The translations under genes and the position numbers were made by a program. DNA of 14,476 nt from an uncultured Bacilli bacterium (lineage in GTDB: Bacteria > Bacillota_I > Bacilli_A > RF39 > UBA660). The notes under the pieces are model-generated. The model saw only the letters and a program-made list of their open reading frames with translations. It did not search any database and was not told the DNA's origin. The stretch spans positions 1-14,476 of the forward strand of contig CAKOIB010000026.1 in assembly GCA_934086255.1 (NCBI GenBank), written 5' to 3'. Shown one piece after another: positions 1 to 6,886 of the stretch. Position 1 is the first letter of the stretch; each line of letters begins with the position of its first letter.

Positions 1-252
1 ACTCTTACTGTTATTGAAATGATTATTAAAAATATCGAAAGAGATAAGTATACTTCAGTTATTCATGAAGAACTAAATAGACTTGGAGTAGAGTTTGATA
101 GATATAAACAAAGATGGGACAAACTATCTCGTAGCATTGAAACCGTTAGTAAAGATGTTAATGATATTCATACCACTACTGATAAGATCACTAAAAGATT
201 TAATTCTATTAGTAGGGTAGAAATTGACTATAAAGATGAAAGAATAGATTAG
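1..252 (+). CDS. rmuC: RmuC family protein, C-terminal end (5' truncated by window)
   Basis: The reading frame is open from base 1 and ends at TAG 250-252. The first in-frame ATG at 19 is probably internal, because the six codons before it (TLTVIE) continue the protein without a break and no ribosome binding site precedes it. The 83 visible residues match the end of RmuC: LGVEFDRYKQRWDKL followed by a helical stretch with TTTDKITKRFNSI, which resembles the family's terminal coiled region. RmuC proteins have an N-terminal coiled coil and a PD-(D/E)xK nuclease-like domain and limit rearrangements at inverted repeats; that function is known for the family and not visible here. The nuclease core lies outside the window. 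A terminator starts inside the last codons. Identification rests on the C-terminal pattern only. Confidence 0.75.
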   Translation, partial: TLTVIEMIIKNIERDKYTSVIHEELNRLGVEFDRYKQRWDKLSRSIETVSKDVNDIHTTTDKITKRFNSISRVEIDYKDERID

Positions 253-268
253 ACTCTATTCTTTTTTT
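241..268 (+). terminator. Rho-independent terminator of rmuC
   Basis: The arms AGAATAGA (241-248) and TCTATTCT (255-262) pair perfectly over 8 bp with a 6-nt loop, and a run of seven T follows (262-268). The stem includes the rmuC stop codon. Confidence 0.75.
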
Positions 269-296
269 ATAATAAAAAGAAGATTACTTCTTCTTT
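268..296 (-). terminator. Rho-independent terminator of the - strand small gene
   Basis: Read on the - strand, AAAGAAG (296-290) and CTTCTTT (282-276) form a 7-bp stem with a 7-nt loop, followed by a T-rich tract (275-268). It lies 20 bases past the stop codon of the gene at 316-531 and sits next to the rmuC terminator, so the two convergent genes are insulated from each other. Confidence 0.6.
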
Positions 297-315
297 AGTA
301 TCTTTAAATATTTAT

Positions 316-531
316 CTACATCATATGCATACTATTTTGATATTTAAAATAGTCATTTTCTTTATTATTATTTAGTTTTTTTTCTAATTGTTTAATATTA
401 TTTTCTAGATTTTGAACTTTTTGCTCAAGAGTTTGTAGTCTTTGTTCAATAAAACTATTATCTTGATTTGGTATTATATTTTGATAAGGGTTTATCATAG
501 GTATGTTTGGCATGAATGGCATTTGATTCAT
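316..531 (-). CDS. Small coiled-coil protein, unknown function
   Basis: This is the only convincing - strand gene. It encodes 71 residues. The start is supported by an AGGAGG ribosome binding site at 543-538, 6 bases before ATG (531-529). Residues 1-27 are rich in Met, Pro, Asn and Ile (MNQMPFMPNIPM) and look disordered. Residues about 28-58 (FIEQRLQTLEQKVQNLENN and on) show a clear heptad pattern of Leu/Val/Ile with Gln, Glu and Lys, as in a short coiled coil. The tail is FKYQNSMHMM. There is no signal peptide or membrane segment. I do not recognise the family; small Met/Pro/Asn-rich proteins with one coiled coil occur in Bacillota, but no function can be inferred. It has its own terminator and lies divergent from trmB. 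Confidence 0.8.
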   Translation of the reverse strand: MNQMPFMPNIPMINPYQNIIPNQDNSFIEQRLQTLEQKVQNLENNIKQLEKKLNNNKENDYFKYQNSMHMM

Positions 532-551
532 AATATTCCTCCTTTTATAAT

Positions 552-580
552 ATTTTATGCAAGTATTTATTTTGTGATAA
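552..580 (-). promoter_or_regulatory. Possible promoter of the - strand small gene
   Basis: On the - strand, TTATCA (580-575) and TAAAAT (557-552) are separated by 17 bp, giving 4/6 and 5/6 matches to the sigma-A consensus. The predicted start near 546 lies just ahead of the AGGAGG site, so the leader would be very short. The -35 lies close to the divergent trmB -10. Confidence 0.4.
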
Positions 581-594
581 TCGTGTAGTATAAT
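566..594 (+). promoter_or_regulatory. Probable trmB promoter
   Basis: A perfect TATAAT at 589-594 has only a weak -35 candidate, TTTATT (566-571), 17 bp upstream. A transcript starting near 601 would have a leader of about 14 nt, with GGAG at 603-606 as the ribosome binding site. Confidence 0.5.
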
Positions 595-614
595 ATTTAT
601 ATGGAGTTGATTTT

Positions 615-1244
615 ATGCGTATTAGAAATGTTAAAAATAAAAAAGAAATACTTAAAAATAATCCTTGTGTCATTGATAATCCAAGTGATTATAAAGGTAA
701 ATGGAATGAAGTTTTTAAAAACGATAATCCCATTCATTTAGAAATTGGTCCAGGAAAATGCAATTTTATTATAGAAAACGCTCTTAGATATCCTAATATT
801 AATTTTATTGGAGTAGAAAGAATTGATTCTGTTTTAGCTATTGGACTTAAATCACTTGATAGATTTATTCCTAATCTTAGACTTATTAATTATGATGCTA
901 ATAAAATAGAAGATATTTTTTCTAATGAAATCGATGTTTTATATCTTAATTTTTCTGATCCATGGCCTAAGAGTAGACATGCTAAAAGAAGACTTACAAG
1001 TATAGAGTTTTTACGTAAATATGATTTAATATTTAAATCAGTTAAAACTATTATCCAAAAAACAGATAATGAATCTTTATTTGCTTTTTCTATAGTTTCT
1101 CTTAGTAATTATGGTTATGTTATTGAAGAGTTATCGTTAGATTTGCATAATTGTTTAAAAAATGATAATATAGAAACAGAATATGAAAAGAAGTTTGCTA
1201 GTAAAGGATGTAAAATTTTTATGTTAAAAGCGACAAAAAACTAG
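615..1244 (+). CDS. trmB: tRNA (guanine-N7-)-methyltransferase TrmB
   Basis: TrmB transfers a methyl group from S-adenosylmethionine to N7 of guanine 46 in the variable loop of tRNAs, in the cytoplasm. The 209-residue product has the usual length. The S-adenosylmethionine-binding loop is EIGPGK at residues 43-48, followed by the adenosine-binding acidic segment FIGVER. The family signature DPWPKSRHAKRRL starts at D115 and carries the residues that contact the tRNA base. The start ATG at 615 is 8 bases after GGAG (603-606). The gene appears to be transcribed alone from its own TATAAT box; the next gene starts 42 bases after its stop. No odd features. Confidence 0.95.
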   Translation: MRIRNVKNKKEILKNNPCVIDNPSDYKGKWNEVFKNDNPIHLEIGPGKCNFIIENALRYPNINFIGVERIDSVLAIGLKSLDRFIPNLRLINYDANKIEDIFSNEIDVLYLNFSDPWPKSRHAKRRLTSIEFLRKYDLIFKSVKTIIQKTDNESLFAFSIVSLSNYGYVIEELSLDLHNCLKNDNIETEYEKKFASKGCKIFMLKATKN

Positions 1245-1259
1245 TAATTTCTATATAAT
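1230..1259 (+). promoter_or_regulatory. Possible promoter of the lipoprotein cluster
   Basis: GCGACA (1230-1235, inside the end of trmB) lies 18 bp before a perfect TATAAT (1254-1259). A second TATAAT occurs at 1266-1271, almost against the ribosome binding site. Either could drive the four-gene cluster, and I cannot choose between them. Confidence 0.4.
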
Positions 1260-1286
1260 ATTTGTTATAATAAATAAGAGGTGTTT

Positions 1287-1928
1287 ATGAGAAAATATTT
1301 GGTAGGAGTCATAATACTACTTTTGTTAGTATGTGGATGCAGTAATATCAATAATTTATCTTATAATGATGTTGTTAGTTATTCTTTAGAAAATAAGGCT
1401 AAAGCTAATACTGCTTTAAAAGGATATAAAATATATCTTCCTAAAGACATGAGCTTACTTAATGATTCAAATGGTAATAATGTTTTATATTCTTTTGGTG
1501 ATAAGTATTATTTATATGTTGATTTAGTTAGTTATTACAATAAAGTTTCTAATAGTTATAAAGTAAAGGATGATAGTGATGCCATTTATAGTGAAATACT
1601 TAATAATGGGTATGTATTAGTGACTAAGCATAATAATGAATATTTTATTGAAGTGATGTATAATTATGCTAAGATAGAAGTTATTTCTAGCGATATAAAG
1701 AATGCTATTTCTAGGTCTTTAGTAGTTCTTAATAGTATTTCTTATAATGATAGTGTTATTGAAACATTACTTGGTAATAGTATAGATTATAATGAAGAAA
1801 AGTTTGAACTTTTAGGTCCTTCGGTTAATACTGATAATTTCTTAGAATATGAAGAAGAATATGGTACTTATGAAGATGATGGCAAGGCACCGGATGAGGA
1901 TAAGATAGAGATTAAACCAAAAGAATAG
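1287..1928 (+). CDS. Putative lipoprotein, unknown function
   Basis: The open frame extends to GTG 1281, but that GTG is part of the ribosome binding site GAGGTG, so ATG 1287 is chosen, giving 213 residues. The N terminus is a textbook lipoprotein signal: MRK, a hydrophobic stretch at residues 4-15, and a lipobox VCGC with the probable lipidated cysteine at 18. The mature part (TALKGYKIYLPKDMSLLND and on) looks like a folded domain of mixed strands and helices, then an acidic Pro/Asp/Glu-rich tail from about residue 185 to the end. The protein would be anchored on the outer face of the membrane. It is the first gene of a cluster with an acidic protein, a DUF948-like membrane protein and a YtxH-like protein, which suggests an envelope role, but the family is not one I can name. 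Confidence 0.85.
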   Translation: MRKYLVGVIILLLLVCGCSNINNLSYNDVVSYSLENKAKANTALKGYKIYLPKDMSLLNDSNGNNVLYSFGDKYYLYVDLVSYYNKVSNSYKVKDDSDAIYSEILNNGYVLVTKHNNEYFIEVMYNYAKIEVISSDIKNAISRSLVVLNSISYNDSVIETLLGNSIDYNEEKFELLGPSVNTDNFLEYEEEYGTYEDDGKAPDEDKIEIKPKE

Positions 1929-1938
1929 AGGTGTGATT

Positions 1939-2772
1939 ATGAAATTAATTGATAAGATTAAAAAAGCAATTATTGATGATGAAGATGATGAATTAGAAAG
2001 TGAACAACTTGTTAAGAAAATTGATATTGAAAAGACTACTAATATGATTAAGGATGATGTACCAGAAGAAAAGACTGTTACTACTTTTGAAGAGTTCGTT
2101 CCTAAGGTTGATATTAAAAAACCCATTATATTTGATGAGGATGATTTTAAAGTTGAAGAACCTGTTTATAAAGAAAGTATTAAGGTCAAAGAAGAACCTA
2201 AGTCTTTGTATGGTGGTTATGGACTAAGAGATGAAAAGACTAAAGAAAAGTTTAAACCTTCCCCAGTTATATCCCCAGTATATGGTCTTTTACATAAAGA
2301 AGACTTAGAGCGTCAAGAACTTCCTTCAAAATCTTTAGATAGTTTATTTAAAGAAGAAAAACAAGAAGTTAACTTTGATGCAATAAGACAAAAAGCTTAT
2401 GGTGTAAAAGAAGAAGTTAAAACTGATGAACTTGTCAGTGAAGATACTTCAACCGATTTGTTTTTTGAAATGAAAGACGATGTTGTTGGAGTAGATAAAG
2501 TAACAATTGGAGATGCAGAGGAATATTATCAGGATTTAGGGTTAGAATATAATATAGATTATAAAGATGCTGATAAAGAAAAAGAAAAACAAAAAATGAC
2601 TAGAAGTAAAAAGAACAAAGAACTTACTGAAATGGTTGATGAAGAAATTAAAGAAGATAAATTAATTGAAGAAGAAACCAAAAGTAAGAAAACTAAAAAT
2701 AAAATAGATGATGAAGCAGAAGAAAAGAATCTTTATGATTTAATTGACATGATGTACGATAGTAAGGAGTGA
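1939..2772 (+). CDS. Acidic, Glu/Lys-rich, probably disordered protein, unknown function
   Basis: ATG 1939 is chosen over the in-frame GTG 1933 because the GTG belongs to the ribosome binding site GAGGTG (1928-1933); this gives 277 residues. The stop is TGA (2770-2772). The sequence is dominated by Glu, Asp, Lys and short hydrophobics, has no Cys, no signal peptide and no membrane segment, and looks largely disordered. Two parts stand out: an amphipathic N-terminal helix (MKLIDKIKKAIID), and a Pro/aromatic island FKPSPVISPVYGLL at residues 105-118, flanked by SLYGGYGL and RQKAYGV, as if a short peptide motif were repeated. The last 20 residues (NLYDLIDMMYDSKE) may form a second amphipathic helix. 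Such a layout suits a cytoplasmic scaffold or linker with peptide binding sites; this is inference. It lies 10 bases after the lipoprotein gene. Confidence 0.8.
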   Translation: MKLIDKIKKAIIDDEDDELESEQLVKKIDIEKTTNMIKDDVPEEKTVTTFEEFVPKVDIKKPIIFDEDDFKVEEPVYKESIKVKEEPKSLYGGYGLRDEKTKEKFKPSPVISPVYGLLHKEDLERQELPSKSLDSLFKEEKQEVNFDAIRQKAYGVKEEVKTDELVSEDTSTDLFFEMKDDVVGVDKVTIGDAEEYYQDLGLEYNIDYKDADKEKEKQKMTRSKKNKELTEMVDEEIKEDKLIEEETKSKKTKNKIDDEAEEKNLYDLIDMMYDSKE

Positions 2773-2776
2773 TAGA

Positions 2777-3046
2777 ATGACTGATTTTAATCAAGTATTG
2801 TTGTCAGTACTATTAGTACTTTGTTGTGTACTTGTTATATTTTTAATTATTGTTTCAATAAAGTTGTTATATACTACTGATAAAGTTAATATAATATTAA
2901 CAGATGTTGAAAAAAAACTTAATAGTGTTAGTGGAGTATTTTCTTTGATTGATACTGTTACTGATGGACTTTCAGCATTTAGTGATGTAGTATTTAATAG
3001 ATTAGTTTTAATAGTAGAAAAAATATTTGGAAAAAAGGAGAGATAA
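2777..3046 (+). CDS. DUF948-like (YtxG-like) small membrane protein
   Basis: The 89-residue product has one strong N-terminal membrane helix (about residues 8-30, rich in Leu, Val, Ile and Cys) followed by an amphipathic helical region (VNIILTDVEKKLNSVSGVF) and a basic end (FGKKER). The N-terminal helix followed by repeated hydrophobic positions resembles DUF948 proteins such as Bacillus YtxG, but it is shorter than YtxG. The next gene encodes a YtxH-like protein, as in the Bacillus ytxGH pair, which supports the assignment. AAGGAG at 2764-2769, inside the end of the previous gene, sits 7 bases before ATG 2777. The stop is one base before the next ATG, so translation is probably coupled. Its cellular role is unknown. 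Confidence 0.75.
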   Translation: MTDFNQVLLSVLLVLCCVLVIFLIIVSIKLLYTTDKVNIILTDVEKKLNSVSGVFSLIDTVTDGLSAFSDVVFNRLVLIVEKIFGKKER

Positions 3047-3047
3047 T

Positions 3048-3443
3048 ATGGCTAAAAAAGGATTATTTGGTTTAATCGCAGGGATTGGTTTAGGAGCAGG
3101 ATTAGGTGTTTTATTTGCACCTGAAAAAGGAGAAGTTACTAGAAAAAAACTTAAAGAAAAGTTAGATGATTTAGTAAAAGAAGTTAAAGAACTTGATGCA
3201 GAGGATGTAAAACTTGTTATTGAAGAAAAAATCGATGAAATAAAAGAAGATTTAGAAGACTTAGACAAAGAAAAAGTAAAAGAAGTTGCACAAGAAAAAT
3301 TAAAACAAGTTAGTGATAAGATTGAAGAACTTGCTAAAATTGCTAAAGATAAAGCTACTCCAGTTGTTATGGAACGTGTTGATGATTTAAGAAAGTATGC
3401 TTTAAAAGTTACTAAACAAGTTGAAAAAAAGCTAGAAAAATAG
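3048..3443 (+). CDS. YtxH-like (gas vesicle protein GvpP-like) protein
   Basis: ATG 3048 is chosen because AAGGAG (3035-3040) lies 7 bases upstream; the longer frame starting at 3027 would run across this site. The 131 residues begin with a Gly-rich hydrophobic segment (GLFGLIAGIGLGAGLGVLF, residues 5-23) and then APEKGEVTRKKLKEKL, the hallmark of the YtxH domain. The rest is a long, highly charged Lys/Glu/Asp helical region up to the end. In Bacillus this family is induced by general stress, but its molecular role is not settled. The Gly-rich helix probably inserts in the membrane with the charged part in the cytoplasm. It is the last gene of its cluster and is followed by a clear terminator. 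Confidence 0.85.
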   Translation: MAKKGLFGLIAGIGLGAGLGVLFAPEKGEVTRKKLKEKLDDLVKEVKELDAEDVKLVIEEKIDEIKEDLEDLDKEKVKEVAQEKLKQVSDKIEELAKIAKDKATPVVMERVDDLRKYALKVTKQVEKKLEK

Positions 3444-3446
3444 TTT

Positions 3447-3472
3447 AAACACATCTTTATGATGTGTTTTTT
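3447..3472 (+). terminator. Rho-independent terminator of the lipoprotein/YtxH cluster
   Basis: AAACACATC (3447-3455) pairs with GATGTGTTT (3461-3469) over 9 bp around the loop TTTAT, and the T-run continues to 3472. It starts 4 bases after the YtxH-like gene. Confidence 0.9.
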
Positions 3473-3473
3473 A

Positions 3474-3501
3474 TTGATTTTTTTAACTTTTATGGTAGAA
3501 T
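3474..3501 (+). promoter_or_regulatory. Promoter of the 101-residue protein gene
   Basis: TTGATT (3474-3479) and TAGAAT (3496-3501) are spaced by 16 bp, directly after the upstream terminator. Transcription would start near 3508, giving a leader of about 19 nt that contains AGGAGG. Confidence 0.65.
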
Positions 3502-3526
3502 ATAGGTCAATTTTAGGAGGGATATT

Positions 3527-3832
3527 ATGGTTAATAAAAGAGATGAGGTAAAACTAAGAAAAGATATATTAAAGATTGAGTTGTATTCGAAGTTACTTTT
3601 ATTTTTACATTCTAAAGATAATGATGCGATTGAGTCTATTGCTTATATATCTGGGCATGCTATTGTTGTTTATAATTCTTTTTTAAATGGAATACTTAAG
3701 AATTATGATGGTGATATTGAAAAATTGCTTGATACTGCTGATTTTGAAAGGGATTTAATTCTTTCGAGAAATATTAATCTTATAAAAAGCTATGGTGTTA
3801 TTTCTCATTTAACGAAAAAGAAACGTAGATGA
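3527..3832 (+). CDS. Hypothetical protein, 101 residues
   Basis: A strong AGGAGG (3515-3520) lies 6 bases before ATG 3527, and a promoter fits upstream, so this is a real single gene. The stop is TGA (3830-3832). The product is predicted mostly helical: a charged N terminus (VNKRDEVKLRKDI), a hydrophobic helix (KIELYSKLLLFLHS), a middle part with SIAYISGHAIVVYNSFLNG that is amphipathic and not long enough to be a clear membrane helix, and a basic tail TKKKRR. No Cys, no known catalytic motif. I do not recognise the family. It is not in an operon with pcrA, which has its own promoter. Confidence 0.8.
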   Translation: MVNKRDEVKLRKDILKIELYSKLLLFLHSKDNDAIESIAYISGHAIVVYNSFLNGILKNYDGDIEKLLDTADFERDLILSRNINLIKSYGVISHLTKKKRR

Positions 3833-3868
3833 TTACTTTGTGATTTGAATATTGTTTCTTTTTTTTAT
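3815..3868 (+). terminator. Possible terminator after the 101-residue protein gene
   Basis: AAAAAGAAAC (3815-3824, inside the end of the coding region) can pair with GTTTCTTTTT (3854-3863) over 10 bp, and T continues to 3866. The enclosed 29 bases can form a small inner hairpin (ATTAC/GTGAT). The long loop makes it less certain than the other terminators here. Confidence 0.45.
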
Positions 3869-3875
3869 GAATGAT

Positions 3876-3904
3876 TTGCTTTTATTTTTTTTAGATAGTA
3901 TAAT
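3876..3904 (+). promoter_or_regulatory. Promoter of pcrA and the downstream nucleotidyltransferase
   Basis: TTGCTT (3876-3881), a 17-bp spacer and a perfect TATAAT (3899-3904). The predicted start near 3911 leaves a leader of about 9 nt before ATG 3920, nearly leaderless. Confidence 0.7.
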
Positions 3905-3919
3905 GTTTGTGGTGATAGT

Positions 3920-5992
3920 ATGCTAGATAATTTAAATGAGATGCAAATTGAAGCAGTTAAGCATAAGGACGGACCTCTTCTTATTCTTGCAGGAGCAGGA
4001 TCAGGTAAAACCAAGGTCCTTACTACTAGAATTGCTTATTTAATAAAAGAATATGGCATTAGCCCTGATGAAATACTTGCCATAACATTTACTAATAAGG
4101 CTGCAAGTGAGATGAAAGAAAGAATTAATAAACTTATTCCTAATACTAATTTGCTTGCTTGTACTTTTCATTCTTTTGGAGTTCGTATACTTCGTTCTAA
4201 TTATGAGAGACTAGGGTATGATAAGAACTTTGTAATACTTGATAGTGACGATTCTCTTACTTTAGTTAAAAAAATAATGAAAGATTATAATATAGATCCT
4301 AAAAGAATTAGTCCTTATATGATTAGAAATAAGATTTCTAGTAATAAGAGTGAGTTTATTATGCCAGATGAATACAAGAAGTTTGTTTGTTCAGAAGAAG
4401 ATGATGTCGTATACAAAGTATATAAAAAATATCAAGATATTTTATTTAAAAATAACTCTGTTGATTTTGATGATCTACTTATTTTACCTATTAAGTTATT
4501 TAATGAAAATAAAGATGTTTTGGAATATTATCAAGAAAAGTATAAATATATTTTAATAGATGAGTATCAAGATACCAATAGAGCTCAATATATACTTTCT
4601 AAAATGATAAGTGCAAAATATAAGAATATATGTGCAATCGGAGACAATGATCAATCTATTTATTCTTTTAGAAATGCTGATTATAGAAACATACTTAATT
4701 TTGAAAAAGATTATCCTTTGTGTAAAACAATTATGTTAGAACAAAACTATAGATCTACTAAAAATATACTTAATGCTGCCAATTGCATAATTAAAAATAA
4801 TGAAAAAAGAAAAGATAAGAACTTATGGAGTGATAATTGTATTGGTGATAAGATAAGCGTTTACAAAGCTTTTGATGAGACTGATGAAGTATTTTATTGC
4901 ATTAAAAAGATAAAAGAACTTGTTAAAAAAAGTATTCCTTATAGTGATATAGTTATTCTTTATAGAACAAATGCTCAGTCTCGTGTATTTGAATCAGAAC
5001 TATTAAAAGCTAATCTTCCTTTTAGAATAGTTGGTTCCTTTTACTTCTATAGTAGAAAAGAAATAAAAGACTTACTTGCTTATCTTAGACTTATTCATAA
5101 TCATAATGACGATATTAGTTTATTAAGAATTATCAACACACCAAAAAGAGGTATAGGACTTAAAAGCATTGCTAACTTAGAAGAAAAAGCTAGTTTAAAT
5201 AACTGTAGTTTATTCGATGCAATTAACTCTTCAAAAGAATTAGAGTTTAAAAATATGATTTTAGAACTTAGTAAATTAAAAGAAGAACTATCTCTTACTG
5301 ATTTTGTTGAAGCTGTTTTAGAAAAAAGTGGACTTAGAACATCTTTAAAAGAAGAAAACTCTTTAGAAGCTGACATAAGACTAGAAAACTTAGAAGAGTT
5401 TAAGTCTGTTACTAAGACTTTTGAAGAACAAAGTGGTATAATATCATTAGAAGACTTTTTACTTGAAGTAAGCCTTGTTAGTGATATTGAAGAGTATAGA
5501 GATGATCCTAATAGAATTACTTTAATGACTGTTCATTCTGTTAAAGGATTAGAGTTTGATTATGTCTTTTTAGTAGGTATGGAAGAAGGACTATTTCCAC
5601 ATAAAAACTCTTTTTCTAAAGAGGACTTTGAAGAAGAAAGAAGACTTATGTATGTAGCAGTTACTCGTGCTAAGAAAAAACTTTATATTACTTGGGCTAA
5701 GCAAAGAAGAATATATGGTATTGATCAAATTGGTATTAAGAGTAGATTTATTAATGAGATAGATAGTGATTTATTAGAACTTGATAATAAAGAAGAAGTA
5801 AAAGTTATAAAAAAAGAAAATAAGATGTATGATAGTGATCAAGAGTATACTTATGGAGATAAAATAGAACATGATACTTATGGTATTGGTGTTGTCATTG
5901 AAGTTTCTAAAACAATAATAACTGTAGCATTTAAAAATGGTATAGGTATTAAAAAGTTACTTAAAAATCATAAAAGTATTAGGAGGATTTAA
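3920..5992 (+). CDS. pcrA: ATP-dependent DNA helicase PcrA/UvrD
   Basis: PcrA is a superfamily 1A 3'-5' helicase that acts in nucleotide excision repair, removes RecA filaments and is essential in many Bacillota. The 690 residues carry all core motifs in order: the N-terminal Gln (Q9, in LNEMQIEAV), Walker A AGAGSGKT (24-31), the TFTNKAASEMKER motif, Walker B DEYQ (214-217), GDNDQSIYSFRNA, QNYRSTKNI, then TVHSVKGLEFDYVFL and VAVTRAKKKLYI in the second RecA-like half. The last 45 residues (GDKIEHDTYGIGVV and on) form the Tudor-like domain that binds RNA polymerase in PcrA. Length is slightly below the usual 720-740. The start is supported by the standard N terminus LDNLNEMQ; the ribosome binding site GGTGAT (3911-3916) is weak and very close. 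Confidence 0.96.
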   Translation: MLDNLNEMQIEAVKHKDGPLLILAGAGSGKTKVLTTRIAYLIKEYGISPDEILAITFTNKAASEMKERINKLIPNTNLLACTFHSFGVRILRSNYERLGYDKNFVILDSDDSLTLVKKIMKDYNIDPKRISPYMIRNKISSNKSEFIMPDEYKKFVCSEEDDVVYKVYKKYQDILFKNNSVDFDDLLILPIKLFNENKDVLEYYQEKYKYILIDEYQDTNRAQYILSKMISAKYKNICAIGDNDQSIYSFRNADYRNILNFEKDYPLCKTIMLEQNYRSTKNILNAANCIIKNNEKRKDKNLWSDNCIGDKISVYKAFDETDEVFYCIKKIKELVKKSIPYSDIVILYRTNAQSRVFESELLKANLPFRIVGSFYFYSRKEIKDLLAYLRLIHNHNDDISLLRIINTPKRGIGLKSIANLEEKASLNNCSLFDAINSSKELEFKNMILELSKLKEELSLTDFVEAVLEKSGLRTSLKEENSLEADIRLENLEEFKSVTKTFEEQSGIISLEDFLLEVSLVSDIEEYRDDPNRITLMTVHSVKGLEFDYVFLVGMEEGLFPHKNSFSKEDFEEERRLMYVAVTRAKKKLYITWAKQRRIYGIDQIGIKSRFINEIDSDLLELDNKEEVKVIKKENKMYDSDQEYTYGDKIEHDTYGIGVVIEVSKTIITVAFKNGIGIKKLLKNHKSIRRI

Positions 5993-6886
5993 ATGAAAAA
6001 AACACTTGTTATTATGGCCGCAGGAATGGGGTCAAGGTATGGTGGACTAAAACAAATAGAAAGTTTTGGTCCAAATGGTGAACTTATTACTGATTATTCT
6101 ATTTATGATGCTAAAAGAGTAGGATTTGATAAAGTAGTATTTATAATAAAAGAAGAAAATTATGAATTATTTAAAGAAAAAATTGGAGATAGAGTTTCCA
6201 AACATATAAAAGTAGAGTATGCTTTTCAAAAACTTGATGACATTTTAAAAGGATATAGTATTCCTAGTGATAGACAAAAACCTCTTGGAACTGCTCACGC
6301 TATATATTCTGCTAGAGATTTAATTGATAGTGATTTTGCTGTTATTAATGCTGATGATTTTTATGGATATGAAGCATTTAAAGTACTTAGTGAAGCTCTT
6401 GATAATGCTTCTTGTAATGAGTATGTAATGGTTGCTTATAAGGTTTGTAATACTATTACATTAAATGGTAGTGTTAAAAGAGGTGTTTGTGAAGTAGAAG
6501 ACGGTTATCTAAAAGGTATTGATGAGTCTGTTATTGAGGTAATTGATGATAAGATTCATAAAACTAGTATGATAACTGGTGATACTTCTATAATTGATAA
6601 GGATACTTTGGTGTCTATGAACTTATTTGGTTTTAAAAAAGATTTTATTAATTATATAGTAAGTGATTTTAAAGATTTTCTTGATAATAGTGATTTATCT
6701 TCTGATGAGTTCTTTTTACCTAGTGTAGTTTTCAATTGCATTAAAAGAGGAAATTGTAAAGTAAAGGTTTATTCAACTGATGAAAAAACATATGGTGTTA
6801 CTTATAAAGAAGATAAAGATGATGTAGTAAAAGCAATCGAATCTAAAATAAAAAATGGAATATATCCTGAAAAATTGTGGAATTAG
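5993..6886 (+). CDS. Nucleotidyltransferase family protein (sugar-1-phosphate nucleotidyltransferase-like)
   Basis: The 297-residue product begins with the nucleotide-binding signature of the NTP-transferase fold: TLVIMAAGMGSRYGGLKQ (residues 4-21), where the Gly-rich loop and the following Arg and Lys bind the NTP. A second typical element is INADDFYG, with the metal-binding Asp pair at 121-122. The family couples a sugar phosphate (or similar phosphate ester) to a nucleotide. The GGLKQ form of the motif differs from classical GalU and RfbA, so the substrate cannot be named. The gene abuts pcrA: AGGAGG lies inside the pcrA end (5981-5986), and ATG follows the pcrA stop with no gap, so the two are very likely cotranscribed and coupled. 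The pairing with a DNA helicase has no obvious metabolic meaning. Confidence 0.85.
   Translation: MKKTLVIMAAGMGSRYGGLKQIESFGPNGELITDYSIYDAKRVGFDKVVFIIKEENYELFKEKIGDRVSKHIKVEYAFQKLDDILKGYSIPSDRQKPLGTAHAIYSARDLIDSDFAVINADDFYGYEAFKVLSEALDNASCNEYVMVAYKVCNTITLNGSVKRGVCEVEDGYLKGIDESVIEVIDDKIHKTSMITGDTSIIDKDTLVSMNLFGFKKDFINYIVSDFKDFLDNSDLSSDEFFLPSVVFNCIKRGNCKVKVYSTDEKTYGVTYKEDKDDVVKAIESKIKNGIYPEKLWN

Noticed and set aside
1281..1286. GTG as start of the lipoprotein gene
   Set aside because: This GTG is part of the GAGGTG ribosome binding site; ATG 1287 gives a clean lipoprotein signal. The same reasoning excludes GTG 1933 and TTG 13360 for their genes.
1842..2126. Minus-strand open frame of 94 codons rich in Ser, Ile and Phe
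   Set aside because: It is antisense to the lipoprotein end and the Glu/Lys-rich gene; GAA and GAT codons read backwards give Ser/Phe/Ile-rich text. No ribosome binding site.
3008..3454. Minus-strand open frame of 148 codons
   Set aside because: Exact shadow of the YtxH-like gene, with the same Ser/Phe-rich composition artefact, and it runs through the + strand terminator hairpin.
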